From: Planctomycetota bacterium
GTDB lineage: Bacteria; Planctomycetota; Phycisphaerae; Phycisphaerales; UBA1924
NCBI GenBank assembly: GCA_023434205.1
Contig: JAEYTB010000115.1
Location: 1-15,471, forward strand
Length of the DNA stretch: 15,471 bases
Reading direction: 5' to 3'
The notes below the pieces were generated by a model, which searched no databases, was not told the DNA's origin, and saw only the letters and a program-made list of their open reading frames with translations. The translations under genes and the position numbers were made by a program. This document shows, piece after piece, positions 1 to 7,999 of the stretch (within the stretch, counting starts at the first letter, position 1; each line of letters starts with the position of its first letter).

Positions 1-275
1 GGGACAACGGGGTTGAGGTTGGGGGGGAAGACCTGGGGGATGGGGGGGGGGTGGGCGTTGGCGCGGGGGGCTTCGCCGGTGGCGAGGCGGTCGTCGAAGG
101 GGTTGTCATCCACCACCCACCAGGCGAGCTCAAGGCCGAAGGCCTGGGCGTGGGCGCCTGGGCTGGCGTGGGCGGTGCGGACCGGGGGGCCGAGGGGGCG
201 CGGGGCCGGCGCGCAGCCCGTCAGCGCGAGGGCTGCGCCAAGGCAGGCGACGGGTTGGAGGGCCGGTCTGCGCAT
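1..275 (-). CDS. Putative lipoprotein of unknown function, 3' end cut by the window edge
   Basis: Reading the minus strand from the ATG at 275 gives 91 open codons to the window edge. The N-terminus is a type II signal peptide: two arginines at residues 2-3, a hydrophobic stretch, and the lipobox LTGC with the lipidated cysteine at residue 21. A proline/alanine-rich linker follows, then a short folded-looking segment (FGLELAWWVVDDNPFDDR), then another proline-rich run. I do not recognise the family. The signal predicts export by Sec, lipidation at Cys21 and membrane anchoring. It lies 25 bp downstream of the LOG-family gene on the same strand, but a TAGATT hexamer 8 nt before the ATG suggests its own leaderless promoter. 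No Shine-Dalgarno sequence is visible. Codons end mostly in C, like the other minus-strand genes here, which supports real coding. Confidence 0.72.
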   Translation of the reverse strand, partial: MRRPALQPVACLGAALALTGCAPAPRPLGPPVRTAHASPGAHAQAFGLELAWWVVDDNPFDDRLATGEAPRANAHPPPIPQVFPPNLNPVV

Positions 276-283
276 GCGGCGGC

Positions 284-289
284 AATCTA
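284..289 (-). promoter_or_regulatory. Candidate -10 element (TAGATT) for the left-edge lipoprotein gene
   Basis: On the minus strand TAGATT ends 8 nt before the lipoprotein ATG. It fits the TANNNT pattern found before several other genes in this window and would give a leaderless or nearly leaderless mRNA. No recognisable -35 box is present. Confidence 0.35.
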
Positions 290-300
290 CCACGGGTGCT

Positions 301-1491
301 TCAGGCGACCGGGCCGGGGGTGGCGGGGCCGACCAGGAGGGTGGCGGGGGGGATGCCCTGCTGGGGCGCGGGGTCGAGCTCGTTGATCCGGTCGATGAGG
401 CGGCGGATCAGGCCGAACTTGTGGCGCGTGTGCCTGAACACCAGGCGGGGCAGGGTGGGGTGCTCGTCCTCCCCTTCCATCGGGCCGGCGAGCTGCGTCA
501 TGGCGCCGCCCTCTTTGATCAGTACGCGGAACTCGTCCTCAAGTTTCGCGAGGTCTTCGGGGCGGAGGGGGCGCTGGAGGCGCATGACCAGGTCGTCCTT
601 GACGTAGCGGGAGGAGTGGTAGTTGCGGTAGAAGTGGACGATGTGGCGTGCGGCGTCGGCGGGGTCCTTGGCGAGGTAGTAGATGCTGGGGTCCTCGGGG
701 CTGATCCAGCCGCGGGCGAGGAGCTGCTTGCGGACCCAATCTTCCCAGGACTTCCAGTAGTCGCCGCCCTGGCCCTCGACGAGGACGATGGGCATCATGG
801 TGGCCTTGCCGGTCTGGACGAGGGTGAGGGCCTCGTAGGCCTCGTCCATGGTTCCAAAGCCGCCGGGGAAGAGGGCGACGGCCTCGGCCTGGCTGAGGAA
901 CATGAGCTTGCGGGTGAAGAAGTAGCGGAACTGGATGAGCTTCTCGTCGCCGGCGATGACCTGGTTGGCGTTGGTCTCGAAGGGGAGGCGGATGGCGACG
1001 CCGAAGGAGCTCTTTCGGCCGGGTCCGACGTGGCCGGCCTGCATGATGCCCAGGCCGGCGCCGGTGATGCTCATCCAGCCGGCCTCGGCCATGAGGCGGC
1101 TGAACTCGACGCAGGCGCTGTAGTCGGGGTGGTTCTCGGGGGTGCGGGCCGAGCCGAAGATGGTGACCTTGTGTGGCTCCTTGTACTTTCCGAAGACGCG
1201 GTAGGCGTAGCGCATCTCCTTCATGGAGTTGGTGAGGAGCTTGAGCTCCCCGGTGTCGCGGCCGTCGGGGATGAGCTTGAGGGCGGTCTGCATGAGGTCG
1301 CGGACCAGGCGCGCGGAGAAGGAGCCGGGGACGCCGCCGGTCTGGGCGATGAGGTCGTCGAGGGTGGCGGCGATGTCGGGGTCGTCGGCGCGGCGGGCCT
1401 TGGGGCTGACGGGCCCGCCCGCGGCCTCTGACGCCGCGTCGACCATGGGTTCGGTGACTTCGGGGATTTCGCCGCGTTTATCCAGTGGCAT
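301..1491 (-). CDS. LOG-family (TIGR00730-type) Rossmann-fold protein, putative nucleotide 5'-monophosphate phosphoribohydrolase
   Basis: This 396-residue protein carries the LOG / 'lysine decarboxylase-like' Rossmann core: a nucleotide-binding strand at about 109-115 (VTIFGSAR), a glycine-rich turn SITGAGLGIMQAG at 141-153, the arginine-lysine pair FFTRKLMF at 191-198, and the signature PGGFGTMDEAYE at 209-220. Family members cleave nucleoside 5'-monophosphates to base plus ribose 5-phosphate (cytokinin activation in LOG, nucleotide turnover in PpnN/YgdH); none is a proven lysine decarboxylase. It is longer than the roughly 190-residue LOG enzymes, with about 100 extra residues before the core and about 110 after it, so its substrate cannot be assigned. 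The open frame extends upstream to 1791, but the ATG at 1491 has GAGGAAA 9 nt before it and avoids overlap with the AsmA-like gene. It is probably cytoplasmic. Confidence 0.88.
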   Translation of the reverse strand: MPLDKRGEIPEVTEPMVDAASEAAGGPVSPKARRADDPDIAATLDDLIAQTGGVPGSFSARLVRDLMQTALKLIPDGRDTGELKLLTNSMKEMRYAYRVFGKYKEPHKVTIFGSARTPENHPDYSACVEFSRLMAEAGWMSITGAGLGIMQAGHVGPGRKSSFGVAIRLPFETNANQVIAGDEKLIQFRYFFTRKLMFLSQAEAVALFPGGFGTMDEAYEALTLVQTGKATMMPIVLVEGQGGDYWKSWEDWVRKQLLARGWISPEDPSIYYLAKDPADAARHIVHFYRNYHSSRYVKDDLVMRLQRPLRPEDLAKLEDEFRVLIKEGGAMTQLAGPMEGEDEHPTLPRLVFRHTRHKFGLIRRLIDRINELDPAPQQGIPPATLLVGPATPGPVA

Positions 1492-1538
1492 CGATCGGGG
1501 TTTCCTCGTGAGTTGGGGCGCGGGGGCCCGTGGGGTGG

Positions 1539-1544
1539 AGTGTA
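1539..1544 (-). promoter_or_regulatory. Candidate -10 element (TACACT) for the LOG-family gene
   Basis: TACACT on the minus strand lies in the 76-bp gap between the AsmA-like gene and the LOG-family gene. Initiation about 7 nt downstream would leave a leader of about 40 nt carrying the GAGGAAA ribosome binding site. No -35 box is evident. Readthrough from the upstream gene is an alternative. Confidence 0.25.
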
Positions 1545-1567
1545 CGAAGGCAGGCGGGCCGGGGTGC

Positions 1568-4500
1568 TCAGCGGGGCTGAACAAGCTCACGCCCGGGCTG
1601 GCGGCGGCGGCGGGGGTCGGACTGGGCGCGGGCCTCGATCTGCTCGAGGCGGCGGTCCTGTGCGGAGGGGCGGCCGCCGAAGATCTGGCCCAGGACGCGG
1701 GTGGGGCCGGGGAGGGGTCGTACGCCGATGTCGGGCTGGCCGAGCGTTCCCTTGACCTCGGCGAGAAGGACGGCGTCGCGGACTCCCTCAACGAGGCGGG
1801 TGAAGATGGGGATGCGGGCGCGGCTCTGGGTCTTGAAGCGCAGGTCGAGCTGGAAGTCGGGGAGGGTGGCGGTGCCGTAGCCGTAGATCTCGACGGACTG
1901 GGAGGAGACCGTGAGCTCGGTGAAGACGGCCTGGTTGCCCTGGATGTAGAAGTCGGCGACCCCGTAGTCGAGCCGCTCGTTCATGGGGAGCTGGAGGTTG
2001 GTGACGCGGATGAGGGGGATGAGCAGGGGGAGGTTGAGGATTCGCCCGCCGCCGATGGTCATGGTGCCTCGGCCGCGGCGGGTGAGGGGCTCGCCGATGA
2101 GGCCGCCGATGGAGAGGCCGGCGTCGAGCCTGCCGCGGGATTCGTCGGGGGGTTCGGCGAGGCTGGGCGGTGGGCCGACGATGTTGGCGTTCTCGAAGTC
2201 TGAGAGGATGGAGGCGAGGCGGACGTCGGAGGCGGTGATCTGCGCCTCGAAGCGGCGCTTGCCGCTGCGCTGGAAGGGCGGGGTGAGGCGAGCGGTGCCG
2301 GCGACGCGGCCGCCGTGGCAGTCGGCGGAGAGCAGGGGGATTCGGACGCCGCCGCTTTCTTCGCTGTCGACGCGGACGCGGCCGTTGGACATGTTGATGC
2401 CGGAGGCGGCGAAGTAGTCGAGGAGTGCCTGGAGGTTGAACTCGGTGGGGTCGGCGGGGCCTGTGCGGCTGACGAGGTAGTCGAAGGCCCCCTCCATGCG
2501 GGTGACGGAGACGCCGACGTTCATGCGGCCGCCGCGGAGGGCGATCCTGCCGCGGGCGCGGAAGGCGTGGAGCGCGCCGTCCTTGTCGTAGACGAGTGAG
2601 AGCTGGTTGTCCTGGGCCTCGACGCGTCCTGCGGCGTCGAACTCAAGGGAGGCCATTTCGGAGCGGACCTCCTCGGGGAGGATGGCGACCATGTCGGGCG
2701 GGAGGGAGAGGCTGCGGACGCCGAGGGTGGCGGTGAGGGAGGTTCCGCCGAGGTCGTTGGCGATCCAGGCGCCGTCGACGGTGGCGGACCAGTTGGGGGC
2801 GGAGAGGGCGAGCTCGCGGATGCGGCCGTCGCCGCCGTTCAGCTCCAGACCGCCGGTGACGGTGGGGAAGGTGAGCAGGGCGCCGTCGTAGACGAGGCTG
2901 AGGCTGCGGGGCCAGAGGCCGGCGCGGACCTGCCAGGCGTCGGGTGCCGGGGCGAGGGAGAGGTCGAGGTCGAACTCGCCCCTGGGGCGGCTCTTCTCGA
3001 AGAAGTCGAGGAGGGAGGGGGGCGCGAACTCGCGGAGGGCGGCGAGGGTGAGGGCGGACTCGAAGGCGTGGGCGCGGATGGAGGCGCGGAGGCCGCCGCC
3101 GGGCAGGGGCTTGCCGTCGAGGGCGAGGGCGCCGTCGATGGTGACGTCGCTGGCGAGGTCGTTGTCGAAGCGCAGGCCGCCGGAGAGTTTTTGAAGGGCG
3201 AGGGTGCTGCGGCCCTCGCTGGGGGCGGTGAAGGTGATGCCGCCGGAGCGGCCGGCGAACTCGAGGCGGCCGCCCCCGAATGCGGCCTGGAGGCGGTGGG
3301 GGTTCTCGGCCATGACGGTGGTGGTGAGCAGGGTGGTGTTCCGCGGCTGCTCGATGGTGGCGCGGAGGTCGATGGCGCCGGAGGGGGAATACTGGTTGCG
3401 CAGGTCGCGGAGGCGGGCGCCGGTGGCGGGGGCAAAGACCTCGATGAGGTCTTCGACGGGGACGGCGGCGTCGAAGCGGTTGGCGGTGGCGAGGACGGAA
3501 AGGCCGCCGACGGGCTCGGGCTTGCTGGAGTCGGTGCGGATGGGGAGGGAGAGGCGGACGTCGGCGCGCACGGCGTTGTCGGGGGACTGGGCGGGGGCGA
3601 GGCTCTTGGAGATGTTGACGGCGAGGGAGTCCTGGGTGACGGTGACCCCGCCGGAGACGTTGGAGAGGAGCAGGCGTGGGGGCTGCCCGGGCTCGCGGGC
3701 GACCAGGGGCAGGGCGCTGGCGTCTTTGAGCGTGGCGACGACGGTGAAGCCGGGCTCGTCGGCGGGGGTCATGCCGACGTTGACCTTGAGGTCGGCGGCG
3801 GCCTGGAGGTTGAGGGCGCGGAGCTGCTGGCGGAGGGAGAGCTCGCCCTCATCGGGCGTGGTGTCGGGGATGGCGTGGATGAGGAGCTCGTCGAAGGGGA
3901 CGGCGCGGGCGGAGATGTCGACGTCGGGGACGAAGGGGGCGTCGGGGTTGTCGACGCGTTCGAAGTCGACGCGGACGGTGACGCGGGCGGAGCCGCCGTT
4001 GAGGCCCTGGAACTCGCCGCCCTCGAGGACGGCGTCGGCGTCGCGTTTGATGATGGTGACGTCGCGGGCCACCATGGGGTAGGGGAAGCTGTCGGGGAGG
4101 ACGCCGGCGCGGGCGAGGCGGATGGTCTCTTCGTCGAACCACTCGGAGTCGGGGCCCTCGGCGCGGGTGACCTTGACGGCGACCTCGGCGCGGCCGCCGA
4201 GGTCGAAGACGGGGCGGGCGGCGATGGCGCGGAGGGCGCGGGCGCGGGGGGTGTCGGCGTCGGCGGGGAGGCGGGCGAGCTCCGCGGCGGCGGCGGCGTG
4301 CTGCTCGCTGGTGGCGATGAGGCCGGCCTCGATCAGCTCGCGGTGGCGCTCCTCGTTGAAGAGCTCGCGGACGACCTTCTGGCGCTTGCCCAGGGCCTCG
4401 GTGAGGCGGTGGTCAACGGGGAGGTTGGAGACGCGGACGTTGACCTCGACGAAGGCGTCGTCGGTGGGCGGGGCGATGATGCCGTTGGCGTGGACGGTGA

Positions 4501-5899
4501 CGCCGCCGGGGGCCTGGCCGTCGATGCGGACGAGCTCGACCTTCTCCTCGTCGAAGGCGATCTCGCCGGTCATGTTGACGAACTCGTAGGGGAACTTGTG
4601 GAAGGCGGCGGTGGTGTCGCGGAAGGTGAGGGTGCCGGCGACGCCGATCTCGCCCTCGCGGCCGTTGATGGGGGCCGAGCGGGTGACGATGACCTTGGCG
4701 TCCACTGTGCCGGTGGGGTTGCCGAACTGGGCGAGGCGCTTGCGGACGACGCGCGGGGCGAAGCGCATGATCTGGGGCTCTTCGGTGAGCTGGAAGCCGC
4801 GGCTGACGAGCGTGCACGTGAAGCCGGAGATGGCCGAGGTGCCGTCGACCTTGAAGGTGACGCCGTAGGGCAGCTCTTCGAGGATGCCAACGAGGTTGCC
4901 CTCGACGCCCGCGCTGGTGAAGGTGATCTCGCCGTCGACGCGCTCCATGCGGAGCTGGCGGTCGGGGTCGTGCGAGCCGGGGATGGGGGTGCCATCGCTG
5001 GCCAGCTCGGGGCGTTCCTTGACGGGGAGGTTGAGGGCGACGCCCTTGAGCTGGATTTTGGCGTCCCAGCTGCCGCGGTAGTCGTAGGTGATGGTGGCGC
5101 GGGGGACCTCGCCCTGCATGGCGGTCTGGCGGAAGAGCTGGCGGCTCTGGGCGGGGGCGGCGTCGGCGTTCCAGGTGCTGAGGGAGAGGCCCTCGAGGGT
5201 GAGCTGGACGCCGGTGGCGGAGACGCGGCCCTTGACGGTGAGGCCGCCGGGGATGGGGTTCTCGCCCTGCACCTCATGGAAGCTGATGATGGAGGCGCCG
5301 GTGTCGTCGGGGGACTGGATGACCTGGCCGCCGACGTCGATGGTCTTGAGCTGGGTGTAGGCGGGCGCGCCGCGGGCGAGGCTGGCGGGGTCGGTGGTGT
5401 GCTCGCCCAACTCGATGACGCCGCCGCGGACGAGGACTCTGGGGACGCTCTTGAGTCCCTTGCCGCCGCCCTTTTTGGGATTGAGGGCGGCGAGGTTGAC
5501 GGAGAAGTCGTCGGCGGACTGGCTGATGCGTGCGACGGGCCGGTCGAGGGTGATCTCGTGGATGGTGCGCGGGCCCTGGAGCAGGCTGCGCCACTCGAAG
5601 CTGGCCTCGAGTCGCTTGACGCTGAAGACCTCGCCGCCCTTGCCGGCGATGCCGGGGGCGCGGAGGGTGGCGTCGGTGACGATGAGGCGGCCGCCGGGCT
5701 TGATGACGACGCTGGAGGCGTCGGCGATCCCCCCGGTCATGTTGCCGGCGATGGCGGTGACGATCCAGCGGGTGAGGAAGGACTGGGTGAGGAGGAAGTA
5801 GCCGCCGACGAGGACGAGCGCGAGGATGAGCCCGCGCCGCACGCGCCGGGCGGCTTTGCGTCGAGGTTTGGCGGGCTGGGCTGGTGGGGTGGTTCCCAT
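1568..5899 (-). CDS. Giant AsmA/YhdP/TamB-like membrane-anchored envelope protein
   Basis: This is a 1443-residue protein. A basic N-terminus (KPRRKAARRVRR) leads into one membrane helix at about 23-39, with no cleavage site, so it should be anchored in the inner membrane with the rest in the periplasm. The remainder is a long run of beta-strand-rich repeats of the AsmA type ('GRLIVTDATLRAPG', 'GGVTVHANGIIAPP', 'GGRMNVGVSVTRMEGAFDYL'). The C-terminus at about 1270-1400 looks like the AsmA C-terminal module (GRGTMTIGGGRILNLPLL, YGYGTATLPDFQLDLRFKTQ). A basic, probably disordered tail (DRRLEQIEARAQSDPRRRRQ) ends it. Length matches YhdP and TamB (about 1260 in E. coli) rather than AsmA (617). 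Relatives form bridges for phospholipid transport to the outer membrane; the same role here is inference. It is divergent from radA, and no Shine-Dalgarno sequence precedes the ATG. Confidence 0.86.
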   Translation of the reverse strand: MGTTPPAQPAKPRRKAARRVRRGLILALVLVGGYFLLTQSFLTRWIVTAIAGNMTGGIADASSVVIKPGGRLIVTDATLRAPGIAGKGGEVFSVKRLEASFEWRSLLQGPRTIHEITLDRPVARISQSADDFSVNLAALNPKKGGGKGLKSVPRVLVRGGVIELGEHTTDPASLARGAPAYTQLKTIDVGGQVIQSPDDTGASIISFHEVQGENPIPGGLTVKGRVSATGVQLTLEGLSLSTWNADAAPAQSRQLFRQTAMQGEVPRATITYDYRGSWDAKIQLKGVALNLPVKERPELASDGTPIPGSHDPDRQLRMERVDGEITFTSAGVEGNLVGILEELPYGVTFKVDGTSAISGFTCTLVSRGFQLTEEPQIMRFAPRVVRKRLAQFGNPTGTVDAKVIVTRSAPINGREGEIGVAGTLTFRDTTAAFHKFPYEFVNMTGEIAFDEEKVELVRIDGQAPGGVTVHANGIIAPPTDDAFVEVNVRVSNLPVDHRLTEALGKRQKVVRELFNEERHRELIEAGLIATSEQHAAAAAELARLPADADTPRARALRAIAARPVFDLGGRAEVAVKVTRAEGPDSEWFDEETIRLARAGVLPDSFPYPMVARDVTIIKRDADAVLEGGEFQGLNGGSARVTVRVDFERVDNPDAPFVPDVDISARAVPFDELLIHAIPDTTPDEGELSLRQQLRALNLQAAADLKVNVGMTPADEPGFTVVATLKDASALPLVAREPGQPPRLLLSNVSGGVTVTQDSLAVNISKSLAPAQSPDNAVRADVRLSLPIRTDSSKPEPVGGLSVLATANRFDAAVPVEDLIEVFAPATGARLRDLRNQYSPSGAIDLRATIEQPRNTTLLTTTVMAENPHRLQAAFGGGRLEFAGRSGGITFTAPSEGRSTLALQKLSGGLRFDNDLASDVTIDGALALDGKPLPGGGLRASIRAHAFESALTLAALREFAPPSLLDFFEKSRPRGEFDLDLSLAPAPDAWQVRAGLWPRSLSLVYDGALLTFPTVTGGLELNGGDGRIRELALSAPNWSATVDGAWIANDLGGTSLTATLGVRSLSLPPDMVAILPEEVRSEMASLEFDAAGRVEAQDNQLSLVYDKDGALHAFRARGRIALRGGRMNVGVSVTRMEGAFDYLVSRTGPADPTEFNLQALLDYFAASGINMSNGRVRVDSEESGGVRIPLLSADCHGGRVAGTARLTPPFQRSGKRRFEAQITASDVRLASILSDFENANIVGPPPSLAEPPDESRGRLDAGLSIGGLIGEPLTRRGRGTMTIGGGRILNLPLLIPLIRVTNLQLPMNERLDYGVADFYIQGNQAVFTELTVSSQSVEIYGYGTATLPDFQLDLRFKTQSRARIPIFTRLVEGVRDAVLLAEVKGTLGQPDIGVRPLPGPTRVLGQIFGGRPSAQDRRLEQIEARAQSDPRRRRQPGRELVQPR

Positions 5900-5925
5900 G
5901 CGTTCGGAGAGGATCCCCGGTCGTG

Positions 5926-5931
5926 ATGATA
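5926..5931 (-). promoter_or_regulatory. Candidate -10 element (TATCAT) for the AsmA-like gene
   Basis: TATCAT on the minus strand is the best -10 match in the 98-bp divergent region. It lies 26 nt before the AsmA-like ATG and would give a leader of about 20 nt. The -35 position is GC-rich and unconvincing. Confidence 0.3.
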
Positions 5932-5985
5932 GTTGAGGGGCTGCGGCGGGGCGGTGGCGCAGTTTCTGCCGCGGCCCGCGGCCGG

Positions 5986-5991
5986 TACCAT
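5986..5991 (+). promoter_or_regulatory. Candidate -10 element (TACCAT) placed for leaderless radA mRNA
   Basis: TACCAT ends 6 nt before the radA ATG, the distance at which transcription would begin at or next to the start codon. No Shine-Dalgarno sequence is present. The -35 region reads TTTCTG, a poor match. Confidence 0.4.
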
Positions 5992-5997
5992 GCGGGC

Positions 5998-7425
5998 ATG
6001 GCGAAGGTTCGGCGAGTTTTTCTGTGCCGCGCGTGCGGGTCGGCGCAGAGCCGGTGGATGGGCAAGTGCCCGGACTGCGGGGCGTGGGATGCGCTGGAAG
6101 AAACCACGGTGGACCCGGGGCTGACGAAGGACACGCAGAAGGGGCTGGTGGCGGCGTGGGGGGAGCTGGAGGGCGAGGGGGCGGTCGCGGGCGCGTCGGC
6201 GGCGGCGCGGTCGATCTCGGAGATCAACTCGGGGGATACGCCGGTGGTGGGGCTGCCCAGCGGGATCAACGAGTTTGACCGGGTGCTGGGCGGGGAGGGG
6301 ATGAAGGGGCTGGTGCCGGGGTCGGTGGTGCTGATCGGGGGTGAGCCGGGGATCGGGAAGAGCACGCTGCTGCTGCAGGCGGCGGGTGCGTGGGCGAGGG
6401 GCCACCGCGTGCTGTACGTGAGCAGCGAGGAGTCGGCGCAGCAGGTGGCGATGCGGATGGAGCGGCTGGGCGGGGGGGCGGCGCGGGGGAAGGCGGACAG
6501 CCTGTTCGTGCTGGCGGACACGAACCTGGCGCGGATCGTGGAGCAGGCGCGGAAGGTGGGGCCCGCGGTGCTGGTGATCGACTCGGTGCAGATGATCTAC
6601 AACCCGACGATTCCGGCGGGGCCGGGGAGCGTGACGCAGCTGCGGCGGTGCTGCTCGGAGCTGGTGTACCTGGCGAAGGCGTCGGGGATCGCGGTGGTGC
6701 TGGTGGGGCACGTGACCAAGGACGGGCAGCTCGCGGGCCCGCGGCTGCTGGAGCACCTGGTGGATGCGGTGCTGTCTTTTGATGGGGACCGGCACCACAG
6801 TCACCGGATCGTGCGGGCGGTGAAGAACCGGTTCGGGGCGACGCTGGAGCTGGGGCTGTTCGAGATGACGGGGAGCGGGCTGCGCGAGGTGCCCGAGGGC
6901 GGGCACGTGTCGGCGCTGCCGGCGGGGGACCCGCGCCCGGGGTCGGTGGTGTGCCCGGTGCTGACGGGGACGCGGTGCCTGATGGTGGAGCTGCAGGCGC
7001 TGACGGCGACGGGTTTTCTGGGGGCGGCGAAGCGGAAGAGTTCGGGGGTGGATGGGAACAGGCTGGCGATGCTGATCGCGGTGCTGGAGCAGCACGCGGG
7101 GCTGCGGCTGGCGGACCGCGATGTGTTCGCGAGCAGCGTGGGGGGTATCCGGGTGGCGGAGCCGGCGGGGGATTTGGCGCTGCTGCTGGCGATCGCGGGG
7201 GCGCACTACCGGCGGGCGCTGCCGGGGACGACGGCGGCGGTGGGGGAGGTTGGCCTGGGCGGGGAGGTGCGGCAGGTGTCGCACCTCGAGCAGCGCGTGC
7301 GGGAGGCGGCGCGGCTGGGGTACAGGCAGATCCTGGTGCCGGCGGGGGCGAAGCTGCCACGGCTGGCGGGGATCGAGCTGGTGGCGGAGAAGAACGTGGA
7401 CCAGGCGATCCAGCAGTTGACGTAA
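5998..7425 (+). CDS. radA: DNA repair and recombination ATPase RadA
   Basis: At 475 residues this matches the usual RadA length (about 460). Domains run in family order. An N-terminal C4 zinc finger has C10-x2-C13 and C24-x2-C27. A RecA-like ATPase follows with Walker A GGEPGIGKST at 114-123 and Walker B VLVIDS ending at D195-S196. The RadA-specific KNRFG motif sits at 276-280. The C-terminal third is the Lon-protease-like domain (VGEVGLGGEVRQV) that RadA uses as a DNA-binding scaffold rather than as a protease. RadA is a DnaB-type helicase that drives branch migration of recombination intermediates and acts in repair and transformation. The ATG at 5998 places the zinc finger at the N-terminus as in homologues; the open frame upstream has no family support. 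It ends 5 bp from the convergent thioesterase. Confidence 0.97.
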   Translation: MAKVRRVFLCRACGSAQSRWMGKCPDCGAWDALEETTVDPGLTKDTQKGLVAAWGELEGEGAVAGASAAARSISEINSGDTPVVGLPSGINEFDRVLGGEGMKGLVPGSVVLIGGEPGIGKSTLLLQAAGAWARGHRVLYVSSEESAQQVAMRMERLGGGAARGKADSLFVLADTNLARIVEQARKVGPAVLVIDSVQMIYNPTIPAGPGSVTQLRRCCSELVYLAKASGIAVVLVGHVTKDGQLAGPRLLEHLVDAVLSFDGDRHHSHRIVRAVKNRFGATLELGLFEMTGSGLREVPEGGHVSALPAGDPRPGSVVCPVLTGTRCLMVELQALTATGFLGAAKRKSSGVDGNRLAMLIAVLEQHAGLRLADRDVFASSVGGIRVAEPAGDLALLLAIAGAHYRRALPGTTAAVGEVGLGGEVRQVSHLEQRVREAARLGYRQILVPAGAKLPRLAGIELVAEKNVDQAIQQLT

Positions 7426-7430
7426 GAGGG

Positions 7431-7880
7431 CTAGGTTGCCAGCCACTCGGGGAGGACGCGCACACGGCCCTCGGCGTCGACGCAGCCGAGCGTGGTGCTC
7501 GCGACGATGGCGAGTTCTTCGCAGGCCTGGCCGGCGCGTTCGATGACGACGATTTCGTACTCGTGCTCGATCTTGACCTTGCTGCCGCCCTTCCAGTGGG
7601 TGCGCACCTCGACGATGTCGTCGTAGCGCACGGCGCGGCGGTAGCGGACGTCGAGCTTGACGACGACGAGGAAGACGCCGGCGCGTTCGAGGTCGGCGTA
7701 GGCGACACCGCAGTCGCGGAGCAGCTCGGTGCGGCCCATCTCGAGCCAGGCGACGCAGGAGGAGTGGTGGGCGACGCCCATGGGGTCGCACTCGCAGTAG
7801 CGGACGCGCAGCCGCAGGGCGCCGTCGTGGAGCACGCGGGTGGGCGTGAGCGGGCCGGGTTGCGCTTGCGCGTTCCTCAT
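7431..7880 (-). CDS. YbgC/FadM-type acyl-CoA thioesterase (4HBT hotdog fold)
   Basis: This 149-residue protein has the single hotdog domain of the 4-hydroxybenzoyl-CoA thioesterase family. The active-site block CECDPMGVAHHSSCVAWLEM at 29-48 matches the family pattern in which an aspartate (D32 here) is followed by GV-x-HH and a long helix; the usual tyrosine after the second histidine is Cys42. A later strand (DIVEVRTHWKGGSKVKIEHEYEI) matches the second half of the fold. These enzymes hydrolyse short-chain or aromatic acyl-CoA thioesters in the cytoplasm; the substrate cannot be read from sequence. An open frame continues upstream to 7976, but its codons (GTG CTT TTT TAC) do not match local coding bias, so the ATG at 7880 is preferred. 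An AAGAAT hexamer lies 5 nt before it and there is no Shine-Dalgarno sequence. It is divergent from the GNAT gene. Confidence 0.9.
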   Translation of the reverse strand: MRNAQAQPGPLTPTRVLHDGALRLRVRYCECDPMGVAHHSSCVAWLEMGRTELLRDCGVAYADLERAGVFLVVVKLDVRYRRAVRYDDIVEVRTHWKGGSKVKIEHEYEIVVIERAGQACEELAIVASTTLGCVDAEGRVRVLPEWLAT

Positions 7881-7985
7881 GGCGGATTCTTGACGGGTGA
7901 GGGGGTCGTGGGATGAGGAAAACTCACCCGCCAAAGTCCCGAACAATCCCCCCGGAGGGTCGTAAAAAAGCACCATTGAAAACGC

Positions 7986-7991
7986 TACAGT
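7986..7991 (+). promoter_or_regulatory. Candidate -10 element (TACAGT) for the GNAT gene
   Basis: TACAGT lies in an AT-richer patch (about 7913-7999) between two divergent genes and ends 8 nt before the preferred GTG start at 8000. The spacing suits a leaderless or near-leaderless transcript. No good -35 box is present at normal spacing. Confidence 0.35.
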
Positions 7992-7999
7992 CCCAGCCA

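Noticed and set aside
13..1431. A 472-codon plus-strand open frame opposite the LOG-family and lipoprotein genes
   Set aside because: The composition is the same G/A/E/V-rich antisense type, whereas the minus strand encodes recognised motifs.
3068..5926. A 952-codon plus-strand open frame opposite the AsmA-like gene
   Set aside because: Its translation is a low-complexity run of G, A, E, D and V. It is the antisense shadow of a C-ending-codon gene in GC-rich DNA and has no domain or signal.
5737..7791. A 684-codon minus-strand open frame across radA
   Set aside because: It is dominated by R, P and H from antisense GC-rich codons, while radA on the plus strand is unambiguous.
7976..7991. TTGAAA and TACAGT as a -35/-10 pair
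   Set aside because: The spacer is only 4 bp, so they cannot form one sigma-70 promoter; only the TACAGT box is kept as a candidate.
7913..7999. N-terminal extension of the GNAT protein from the ATG at 7913, which has GAGGGGG upstream
   Set aside because: Codon use here is AT-rich and unlike the gene body, the residues are not part of the GNAT fold, and it would remove the divergent promoter space. It remains a possible alternative start.
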